NCBI RefSeq assembly: GCF_020382885.2
Contig: NC_058514.1
Span: 15,424,249-15,488,248 of the forward strand
Length of the DNA stretch: 64,000 nucleotides
Direction: 5' to 3'
Origin: Scatophagus argus
Lineage: Eukaryota; Chordata; Actinopteri; Scatophagidae
Made by a program: the position numbers and the translations under genes. Positions within the stretch are counted from its first letter, which is position 1, and the number at the start of each line of letters is the position of its first letter. The notes under the pieces are model-generated. The model searched no databases. It saw nothing but the letters and a program-made list of their open reading frames with translations, and was not told the origin of the DNA. Shown here piece by piece: positions 26,550 to 38,300 of this stretch.

Positions 26550-27920
26550 GGCTCTGCAGGTCTGCATCTGAAAAGACCAGCAGTCTCTGCAGCATCAGCA
26601 GCTCCATGTTTGCACATTTTTTAAAAACATGATCAGACTGTTGTCTAAGTTGCACTTAAAAATACTGCAGATGCTAACTGCAAAGCACACCATGTTCAAT
26701 ACTTGCCATTAGACTTTTTATGGTAAGGGCCAATATGTGAAAATTCAGTAACTGAGTTGCTTTTCCACATATATAAATAAATAAACTCGCTGGCTATTAA
26801 TGCTACTGCAGCATGATGTGATGCACATTTAGATACATTGGGCCACAGGTGTGAAAGGTCACCACGGTTTTTCCCTACATTTCATTCTCACTCACACAAG
26901 TTATGAATTAACTGTCAGCCCTGCGTCTTTCACTCGCAAACTCTAAAGTTAAGACATTAACCCAGCCAACGTTAGTCTAGAAGCCAGGCTCATTCATCCA
27001 TTCCAACTGCAAACTAAAAACTTTCTTGTGAGAAAAATTAGCTTCCTGCTTATATGCTTGTTGACATAGCTGACTACCAAATAACATTGACTAAGGACGC
27101 AGTGCAACTTGTTATTCAATTTCATAAGCTTAGTTGACCTTAGGACTTACAGTTAGCTAATTTACCAATATATTATATATAATATTATATATTAATATAT
27201 ATTAATAGCAGTGCAATTAGGTTTATCTTAAGGTTGCTTGTATTCTTCTCACTTGATTTGTAATTTGCATCTCATTTCTGTAGATATAGAGTGTAGTGAA
27301 AGACAAAAAGTACCATTCGTTTTTTAAATGTCGATAGACCACCACTAATGTTTTGGTCCCATTCCGTCTCATCATTGAAAACAAAACATAAAGAGATTGG
27401 CTGTAGGTAAAAGAGACATTACTGTGACATCACTGTGCAATTTCCCGTGGACTGAATGTTTTTGCAGTTACACCAACTGAGTGATGCCAGTTGATTTCAT
27501 CACATTAGTACCAATAGTCACATTCTGTAAACCTAATCCAATATGGACTCTGTTCAAGATGCCTCTGGAAATTAATCAGCATCACAAAGTTTTGTTTCAC
27601 TTCTGCTTTCTATTGGTAAATGTTAACATGTTAACATGCTGAAATAAGGTGATAAATGTTTTGGGAACACAAAAGTCTCAAAAAAGTCTCACACACACAC
27701 ACACATGCATTAAAAGTGTTTTGTGATCTTTCATTAGATCTCTAATCATATATAATCATGTAAGTAAATAAAAAGGATGCGGTTTGGCAGGAATATGTGA
27801 GGAGTGAAGCACTGTGTCTGAGCCTGCACGATTGCATTAAAGATTGACAGAATGTTTCAGGTCAAAGAAAATATTACCAAGATAAACAGGTTCAGCTAGG
27901 AATTGTAGGAGGGCGTACCT
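26550..27920. other. hal upstream region, no gene seen
   Basis: AT-rich, including a tata-rich palindromic patch near 27165-27205. Positions 27589-27660 (tttcacttctgctttctatt, then ttaacatgttaacatgctg) closely resemble 29124-29200 inside hal intron 3, so both are copies of a dispersed repeat. A short (AC)n lies at about 27690-27705. Confidence 0.5.
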
Positions 27921-27931
27921 CTTGCTCTCAT

Positions 27932-27937
27932 TATAAG
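27932..27937 (+). promoter_or_regulatory. TATA-like box upstream of hal
   Basis: TATAAG lies 38 bases before the hal start codon (acaATGcg context). If it is the TATA box, transcription would begin only about 10-15 bases before the ATG, giving a very short leader. A separate non-coding 5' exon further upstream is equally possible. Confidence 0.3.
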
Positions 27938-27974
27938 CACCGCAACCTCACAAGCTGTATCCTTTCTTGAAACA

Positions 27975-29275
27975 ATGCGTTGCGTGTCTGTGTGTGTCCG
28001 AGGCGAGTGGTTCAGGGTGCCCTGTGGTGGCCCCTCTGCCTCCGTCCAGTCACTGGCATCTGAGGCCCTGCGGCGTTACCATCAGGCGAAGGAGCATGAG
28101 GATGGAGACAGGGACATGGAGTTCACCATCCGGAGGTGTTGGCATGGAGAGCTCCTCCAGCCTGACGACAAGGCAGACGAAGTTCTGGAGGACAATGACT
28201 TCGTGCGATTGGGTATGGGCCTCCAAGTCATGTATTTCCATATGCAGATCACTAAGAGCTAAAGCTTTTCTAGAGATTATCATTTGTCTTTGCAGTCTTT
28301 GCGGGAGAAAGTGACAGACATGATTCTTCTCCACTGGCAATGGAAATGTATCCTTCCTCTTATTTTTAAAGCAATTTAAAAAGACGACTTCAGTTTTTTA
28401 TTTTATTTTTTTTTAAAAAAGGTAGCAGAAATGCTGCAGTATGTACAATACTGGTCAATAGTTACAGGAACCTGGAGCAGCTGATGACTGTTCTATACAC
28501 CGTCACACTTAGACTGAACTAGTCTGCTTGAGAAATAACTTCCAGACTGTCCCTGTATTCTGTACTACACTAATAACCATAAACTACTGGTTGCTAGGAC
28601 AACCACACTGAAGAGCTGAGTTGACTGATACACAAGAGTGTACAAATGTAAACAAATCTTGCTGGAGAGTGCAAAAATATCAGTAAAGATTGTAATCACC
28701 ACTGAGTGTGATAAACCACCGAGCCTAATAAAATAACTATATTAGGTCTTTCACAGAACTAGGCTCTCGACAGTGTCTGCACATCTGGTAACATCCAACA
28801 AATAACAGCACATTAGTGTACAACATTTTATGATTTGTAATCATCCATTGCTCCCTTGTGGGTGCTCACAAGGTAGTCCAGAATGATTGGGGGCCTGTGG
28901 TGTTGTAGCCCCAAAATGTAACTTTTATGGGGTAAAAAAAAAAATTCAGGGTTTAATACAGAGTGACCCAACATTCCTAAATGAGCAAGTACTTGGTGAC
29001 ACTGGTGAGGAAAAAACTATATGCACTGCAGCATTTATTGTTGACATCTGAGTTAAATAACAATTTATTTGTTCACAAACAACAACAAAAAACTGCTCCA
29101 TTTGAAAAACAACCAGCATTCTGAAATTTTGTTTCACTTCTGCTTTCTATTTGGAAATGTTAACTTGCTAACATGTGGAAACATGGTGATGAATGTACTT
29201 ACTGTATTTACTCAATACTTATCCTTTTGTGCATGTAGAAGCAGCCTCAGGCCATGTTGGTAAGACACAGAAAGG

Positions 29276-29306
<31 letters not shown>

Positions 29307-32300
29307 AAAGTAAACACCTTTTGTAATATTACACTGAATATATAATTATATATAGTCATTTATACGTTTTAAGTTCTGGGTCTACTCTTAGTCTTAGGTC
29401 AGATATAAGGGTACTTTGAGCTCTTATAGATATGATAGCGTCTGACCATTGAGGTCTTTATAGGTCCGGACTTGACGACTGTAACGCCCTTTACTCAGGC
29501 ATCAGTAAACATAACATTCACAGACTACAGTCAATCCAGAACGCCGCCGCCTTTAACTCATACCAGGAGAAGTGACCACATAACACCAGTACTAGCTGCC
29601 CTTCACTGGCTTCCTGTGAGCTTTAGTATTGATTTTAAGATTTCACTTTTGGTTTTTAAAGCTGTTAATTGTCTGGCTCCCTCTTACATACAGGATCTTT
29701 TAATTCCATATGAGCCTGAACACATCCTGAGATCCTCTGGCGAGGCCCTCCTGTCAGTCCCCAAATCCCAGCCAGTAACTAAGTACTTTGTAACTGTGAG
29801 TTCCGAAAGGTGCTGTATAAATAAAGTTAAGATTATTATTGTTAGATTATTAGATTAGCCAGATTTGTTGAGTTTGGTGGAATGTCACTTTCTTTCAATT
29901 CAATTCTTGTTTCTTTTTAGTTCAGTTTTGTTTCATATTTGAGAAACACGCCGTTCTTGTCTCAACGTGCTGTTCTCTATTGCGTTTTCTTTTCAAGGGA
30001 GGTAATTGAGTTGAATTCCTTCCTCAGTGAGCTTGCACAATTATGAATAAAACAATCAATTTGGACAGGACTGCAGTCGGCATGAGACTCTGCCTTAGCA
30101 TTGGAGTTGTTCTGTTACAGCTACTAAACATTTCCTTAATCTGCTGCAAACAGGCAAAAGTCTTATCAAGAACCTGAGGAGGTGGGTGTGTTGCTGTTAC
30201 GTTTCTAAATATTGTAGATTTAAAAAAAAAATAATAATTGACCACATATGTTCACCTGCCTCTTCATGTTGGTTTTTGCTACTAGTACATTGTCCTGGAT
30301 GGCAACAGTCTGACCACAGCTGACCTGGTCAACTTGGGTCGAGGCTTGTTCAAAATAAAGGTGAGAAAGTTCACTCATGCTTCTGAAAGCGAGACACAAA
30401 GTGGAGACAAACTGACGTCTGCTGTTCCGTTTCTCCTCAGTTAACGCCTGAGGCAGAGGAGGGAGTAGTCAAGGGCAGAGAGCTGATTGATAGCTTTATC
30501 AGAGAAAACAGAGGTATGTTGTTGTTGCTGCTCTTCGGTCCAACAATCTTACATGACTCATTTCAGATGCTTGAACAGTGTGTGTTGTGTTTTCACCGCA
30601 GTTGTTTACGGAGTCAACACTGGCTTTGGAAAGTTTGCACGCACACTTATTAAAAAAGAACAACTTGTGTAAGTAAGCTGTACATTTACTACAGGTATCA
30701 ACAGGGTGCCAGAATACACCTTCCAAACACCGTACGCTTCAGTTTGTCTTTGAGTGTGGGTGGACCCAGGAGCAGGGCCACAGGGGCCGCTGCCCCCATA
30801 GCAAGACCTGTTATTTTATGGAGGATCTTGCTATGTAAAGTAGCTACTGCACATTTGGAGCCATTGCTTTAGAGACCGTAGAGTCGCCAGTCCGTGAGAT
30901 GTTTCTGCATTTCATAGTGATCATCTGGTGCTTGTGCTAAAGCCTGCATTATCCCCCCCCCCCTACAGGCAGCTGCAGGAAAATGTGGTTCGATCACATT
31001 GTGCTGGTAAGTTCTAACTAAACACAACACCTGTTTAACAGTCACTTAAAGGAAAACATCTCAAGACTTTCAGTAATTAACTTGAATCTGTACAGATACA
31101 TGTGATAAATTTACAGTCGACTTTGATCCAGATTTATCACCAGGTAGTCAACAGCCATTGTGTGTGTGTGTGTGTGTGAAGGGGTGGGCAACCCACTGAG
31201 TGTGGAGAGGACACGCATGCTGCTGGTTCTGCGAATCAACGTCCTGGCAAAAGGCTACAGCGGCGTTTCCAAGGAAACCCTGCTTGCTATGATTGCAGCC
31301 TTCAATGGTACAGTAGTTTTCTCTTCCGTTCTATTGTACTGTACACTATTCTATTCATCTTTAAGCGGCACTTTACCTTAACCCTCCTCTGACACCATTT
31401 TTAAGCATATTGGCTTTTTAAACATATTAAAGCAGTCATTCTCAAACTTTTTCTACAGAATATTTTCGAGCTCCTTGTTGTATGACAGTTTTATGAGGTT
31501 TTTTTATTTGTTGTTGTTATCTTCAGAAGAAATCTACTGGCTTGTCTTTGCGCTCCAGATGTGTTGTCACCACTGTCAGAAGCTAGTATTTTCAGATGCA
31601 CAGCACACTGTGGTCTCTCCTCAGGACCCAGCGTTGCACTGGTTGAAGCCGAGGGCAGTATAGACTTTGTCATATTTTCTTCTCTTTGCCCTGGAAGTTT
31701 TGCTTTGAGTCGATGAAGATTCATCCTCTGTTGTAAGTTTAGCTGGAAGCCCTCTCTCAAACTTGTCCACGTTATGCCAGCAGTACTCAAGCATTCCTCA
31801 TTCATATGTCTTGCAGTGCCCTGCCTGCAACAGCTTCATGCCCCCCCTAGAGGGCGCACCCTCTCCCAGTTTAGGAACCAATGGATTAAAGAGAAGAGAA
31901 CAAGCAGAGACTTTAATTCATATTTGAAAGTGGTCAAAGTAAGCTGAAACTCATTAGGAACTTGGTTTCCAGATCTAGTGAGTTTACTTTGAGATTAGAA
32001 ATGTATTTTGGCCCAGAGTTGATAGTGGATCATAAACTGTTGAGCTTCAAGGCTAATTGGGATTGTGAAAATATTAGATAGATTTTTTTTTTTTTTTTTT
32101 TTGTGCAGCTTTGAAATGGAGAGTGAAGTTGTATTTATGAATAATTAGATAGTGCTCATATTCAATGAATATGACAAGAAATATACTTTAAAAAATGTTA
32201 TGTTTATCTCAAATGTAAACACATATTTTATGTGATTACAGCTGTGCTATATAATTTATGTGCGGTATATAGTTTACATATGTTTATTACATGTGTGTGT

Positions 32301-35300
32301 GTGTGTGTGTGTTGCAGCATCCTGTTTGTCCTGGGTACCAGAGAAGGGTACAGTGGGGGCGAGTGGAGACTTGGCCCCCTTGGCCCATCTCACCCTGGGC
32401 CTGATGGGGGAGGGCAAAATGTGGTCACCACAGAGCGGCTGGGCTGATGCCAAGGCTGTGAGTTTCTTTATGTTTCCTTGACTTGACTATGACTTAGAAG
32501 TCATTTTTTGTACCATTATGTCATAAAATACACTTTATAAAATGTACATAGAGGCTCTATCAAGTAATTCATAGATCTGTGGCAATTCATTAAGACCCCT
32601 TCAATATTGAATCTGACTTACTCAGTGAAGAGTTTTAATAAGTGTCATTGACAAAGCCACAAGACCAGGTTTTAACAAAAGTTTCTCCCAATACAAGAAT
32701 TAAGCAATTTAGAAACGAGTTATGTTAATGTTTTTGATTGACAGATTTTGCTCTGGATACTCTGCAGCTTTTTTCCAGCAGCTGCCAAACTGTCAAGTCA
32801 TGGAGGAAGATACACACGATTTTTCTCAATTTGGCACCCCAGACATTGTATTAAAATTAAGGCATTAATTACTTATAGACCATATATAAGTAAGTGTTTA
32901 AGACTCTGTGATGGGTGTTATTTCCGCAGGTATTGGAGGGCCATGGACTCAAACCTCTCAAGCTGAAACCAAAGGAGGTACTAAGATTTATTCTTAAAGG
33001 AATCTGAGGAGATAGGAGATGTGTTTGCATACAAATAATCTCTATATTCTTTTCTGTCTAGTAGAAATGTCTGCTGTTACTCAGAGATGATAGTAAACAG
33101 TGCAGGTGCAAAAAACCCTAAAAGTACACAGAAATGATATGAACATTTATTCCTGTTGCCTCAATAATGGAAGTACAGTTAATTAATTTTTGAACTGAAG
33201 ACACTTGGCTGTTTTTACCTAGTTTGGATTTAATTTTTTTTTCTTTTTCAGTTTTAGATAATCTGGCCAAACTGTAAACTGTAAAACGGTGGTTTTAACA
33301 AACAGTGATTCTCTGTAATGCAACCTTAAACATGGATGTACATTTAGATTTTATTTGATCAGTATGGATTATTCTGATGACTCTGGTTGCTGAACAGGGA
33401 ATCGCTCTGATCAATGGGACTCAGATGATATCCTCTCTGGGTGCTGAGGCTGTGGAGAGAGCCCTGAGTGTGGCCAGACAAGCTGACATCATTGCAGCCT
33501 TGACTTTGGAAGCCCTGAAAGGCACCACAAAGGCCTTCCACAGTGGTACCTATAGAACATTTATTATTCCCTGAGTGTTGACTGGAAGACAGCACATTTG
33601 AAGAGTTTTCCCTTTCCTCAGATAGCTAATCATGCGGCATGTAGCACTGTTGGAAGCTGTTGGCAAGTTGAAGAATAACATACATGAACATGATGAGTGT
33701 CACAGCACAGCGGTACAACAGCTTATGTGCATGTAGCATAGAATATGTCCAGAAAGCATGACATTTCAAAAAACAAACTGTGCAAGTTTAGACAAATGTT
33801 TTAAAAGAATTTCATAATTTTACATTGCAGTATTTTTATATGAACCAAAGGTGAAATAACTGGTTGGAAGGAGTCTCTCCTTGACAAGCCACACAGGATT
33901 CTAATGTAATGTTTATATTACCTCAGCTTTATGGAATGTTTAGTGGCTTTCAGCTTTGTTTTTTTTTTGTTTTTTGTTTGTTTTGTTTTAGTCTCCAATT
34001 TTACTGATTGTGTTAAGTCTCACTCCCCAACCAATTGGCACACAGAAAGTCAATTAGCTGGTAAACACAGTGGATCGTTTGCCAGCCACAAACCAGAGTT
34101 TGATAGGACAGAGCAATGAAGAGTATCTAACTTGCATTAATCAGGTGGCCAGAAACATGATCAATTAATGATCGGATGTGTAAATAGTTTGCTATTATAT
34201 TTTCCATATGGACTTTATAAGGCAGTAATATAAAAATACTGACCTCTGTCTTTTCCCTGATCCAAAACACATTGCAAATGTCATTAGTAGTGTCTATTCT
34301 ATTTAAAGGGAAAATAAGTTAGCAAGATGGGTTCACAATGCAAGTAGGCTCTGCTTGGTATACCCTTGTGATGCACGGATCAGTGGATCTGACATCATCC
34401 AAATCTGCATGTACACCTTCATCCACAATCCACTTTCAACCCTTTTTTGCCTCATTTTATGCTCAGATGCACGTTTCAACTAGTAAAGGGAGGTGGACAC
34501 ACCGCAAATGCACTTTTGCTATGCACTTTAGACCATGTGCTATGTTTAAATATGACCCACAGGGGAAAAAAGTGCTTTAATGTGTGAGGGCTGTCCTACT
34601 AGTTGACATTCAGGAAACACAATTCATAACACTACATTCATAGGATGAGCCAGCTCATCAGTGTGACAATACTGTATGTCAGGATATTTTGTCTTTCTTT
34701 TACATTTGAATGACATCAGTGAGGGTCACTTATGTATTTTTCTATTTTTGTCAATTGCTACAGATAAGTACTCTATTGTCCTGGCAGAATTCACTACTCA
34801 TAAGAGCATGACCACATATTAGACCATTTAAGTACAGTAATGAACATAATTGTGTTGTAGCTATCCATGCAGTGAGGCCTCACCGTGGTCAGATGGAGGT
34901 GGCTGAGAGGCTTCGCTCTCTGTTAGACTCTGATGTCTTCCCTTCTCAGATCTCTGGTAGGACCTGCGATCACTAGCACAAATACTGCTGTTTAGGAATT
35001 CAGTGCTGATAATACCCATACACACTGACACAAAGTGTGACAGACAGACAACTTTATTTGTATATCCTATTTTTACAAGCAGTTTTTCTCAAAGGGCTTT
35101 GGAACTCAGTGGCGGGCCGTCAGGGCCAGCAAGGCCTTCTCTGCTGGCCTAAACACCATCAGAAGCACTGACCTACATTTACAACCTAAATTCTAATATT
35201 TGTTCCATGGAATTTTATTAATTTATTTCCAACAGTTTCTTCTCTTCATTTCGTATCATTTCTCTCGGCCGCACCGCTTCCAGTACGTGTATGCGGATGT

Positions 35301-38300
35301 TCGATTTTTGTCCAATCAGATTTCAGGCTCTATGTGTTGCCATGTCGGTCTAATCTGCCCAGGCCCTTCCAAATCAGTAATACTGGCCCACGCAATTTAG
35401 ACTATATTAGCCATTGACTGTCTCTTTAACCAATCAGATTTTAGAATCCTCGCTGTGACGCTGTGAAGCGTCATCATTCTTCCGTCCTCTGATTGGTCGG
35501 TCAGAGCAAAAGTCACAGCCAGGTGCGACTAGCAGTTCTGAACTGCTCCGGATGATGTACGGTACATGGCATTGTTGCGGTTGTAGCGTAGAGGTATGGA
35601 GTTGTCTTAACTGTGTTTGTTGTTGTATTAATAATGGTAATTATCCTCAACACGCGAAATTAATCTCTCGCTACCGCGACGCCTTGTCATATTGCGTTTT
35701 TGGATAGTATCGATGTTTTTTTATATAGTTGCGACGTGATAGTGGTTGTATTAAGAGGTGGACTTTAGGTGGACTAAGTCAGGTACGTCCCCACTGAAGG
35801 CCCAGGTACCAAATGCACGGCCCGCCACTGTTGGAGCTACTGTGTTATTTCGTTGGTGTATTTTCAATGACTTGTATAATGGTGCTATTTGGTAGTGTTG
35901 TGTCTCTGTTCTTCCCGTAGAGAGTCAGAAAACATTCGAGCGTGTTCAGGATGCCTACACCCTCCGCTGTATCCCACAGGTACACTTTGTGTATGTGAAT
36001 AACAGCATACACTGTCGCAGTTTCACAGTGTTGTTTCATTTCAGCTCTTCAGAGACAATGTTTAATTGAAAAATGTGATGCTGTCCAAGTGGAATCAAAA
36101 CTATTTATTCTAATCCCTGTAAAATTGTCGTTTTGAACTAACTTAGTATTTCCGCCACTAATAACAAACGTCATGGAGTGAAGAAGGCTTTTATTTGCTT
36201 GTGTCTCTGGATGTTGCAGGTTCATGGAGTGGTGAATGACACGATTGCTTTTGTCCAGAATGTGATTTGCACTGAGCTGAACAGTGCCACAGACAACCCA
36301 GTATCCTACAGAAACGGCTTCCAACAGCCAAAATCCTAAACATTTGATGGGTGAAGCTTTTGAAATGTGATGATATGCTGCTTTTCTTTATCATATCTGA
36401 TTGTAAACTAAAGGTTGAGGGGTTTTGTGCTGTTGGTCTTACAAAAGAAGAAATGAATTACAACATCTTGTGATTTGGGAAATTATAGCAAGACCTCTCA
36501 TTATTTTCTGACATTTTATAAACAAACTGGCATTTAAATTGGAAAATAATTTGCAGATTGAGTGAAAAAGAAAAATTGTTAATGCTATGTGGTTTTATAT
36601 TCAGTTTCATTAAAACATTTATAGTGATCAGTTTTTCTTCAGCTATCATCTTTTGAGATATTTTGTTAGATTTGTCAGGATAAAACTATAATGATTTACG
36701 TTTATTAGTGAGCTTTAGAGTTTCTGACAGCCCTTTAGTCTTTCAGTCTTTATGCTAAGCTAAGCTAAGCATCTAGCAGCTCCAGTTGTCTTTTCAGGGG
36801 ACAGATATAAGAGAACCATCAGTCTCATATTCTTAACTCTTGACAAGAGATCAAACAAATATTTCTCAAACTGTTGCATTATCTTGAGCTTTCATGATGT
36901 TTAAACCTCCATCTTTATTTAAATTCCTTACTATAAATTTCCAAAAGTGTAAAGGCAATTTGGACATTGGACAGCAAGTGGAAGAATCAAAAGTAGACAA
37001 ACCAGAGGAGAATGAAACACTGCAAATAGCATGTAGACAATAGTTTACACTTGGATTGTCATATTTTTAGAGACAAAAATTTATACATCATCAGAATAAT
37101 TTGAAGAGCTTTTTTAATCACACAAGAAAAATTATATATATATAATATATATAATTATATATAATTCCAATTTACTGTATTATAATATTATAAATATACT
37201 GTATTATATATGACTTGATTTATTTTGTAAACATAGCTGACAGTCAGAAGTTAGTAAGTAAAATGTTCTTCTCATCTTTAAAGCTACTTATTCCCTAAAA
37301 AACTAATTTAAAGGTACTAAAGACATGTAACTTAGGCCATATTCCCTCTAGAGAATGTGATTTTACCTCAAGGTGATAGAGTTTTGCAAAGTACAAAAAC
37401 TGACAGGTGCTTTATGTATCCTTAACTGATCTCCAGCTGGTATTTGCAGAGAGTGGGGAGACAATTTCTGGTGGGAATTTCCATGGAGAGTATCCAGCAA
37501 AGGTAACGTCACACTGAACTCACTGAGACCTATGTCATTATTGTTAGTATTATTTTTGCACCTTTATCCTCTTTAAGTGTTTCCCCTATAATTGTACTGG
37601 CCAAAAGTGAAGCCAAGTGGGCCAAACTAATAACTCAAATTAAACGTCGGTTCAGTTTTTCCCAGAGATGGTAGGTGGTGGTGGTGGTGGTTTAGGTAGT
37701 TCTTATCACACTTATATATGTTCAAATGTTCATTTTTCTGATTTCACAACTGCCAGCTGAGTGCTGCTTCTGAATGGGTCACACACACGTAAAGTTTAAA
37801 TAACATTAGTCAAATTAACAGCAACTCTTTACTGTCAGTGCAATAAAGCTCCCAAATACATGTAAAATATGAATATGATCTGCTGCCAGATCAAAGCAGT
37901 CCACCTAGCTAAATGGTCATAAACTATATCTTTGTTTCATGCCCTGCTGGCAATTTTGGCAGAACACCAAATGTAATCTCACCAAGCCACAGAGTGAAAA
38001 AGGATGATAATTCGGCATTAGGTGGCTACCACCCAGTTCCACTTTGGATTGTGTTGTCTTTAGTAAATGTTTTGGATTTAACGCTGGGTATGACTTTGCT
38101 GTTTCAGGTCTTGGACTACCTGGCCATAGGTGTGCATGAACTGGCCAGTATAAGTGAGAGGAGGATTGAGAGGCTGGTGAACCCGTCCCTCAGTGAACTG
38201 CCTGCCTTTCTCGTGAAGGAAGGAGGGTTGAACTCTGGCTTTATGATTGCACACTGCACTGCTGCTGCCTTAGGTGTGTCATCATAAAATGTAAAAAACT

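Noticed and set aside
29240..29260. Alternative hal exon (tgcatgtag acceptor, gtaagac donor)
   Set aside because: Length 21 breaks the phase. The 30154-30181 exon fits both phase and protein.
30760..30840. Another hAT-like element (caggggccgctgcccc)
   Set aside because: Only a short GC palindrome. No paired terminal repeats or target duplication seen.
34338..34580. Open frame in a hal intron as a nested gene
   Set aside because: No recognisable domain. It is flanked by hal exons and has no promoter or codon-bias signal.
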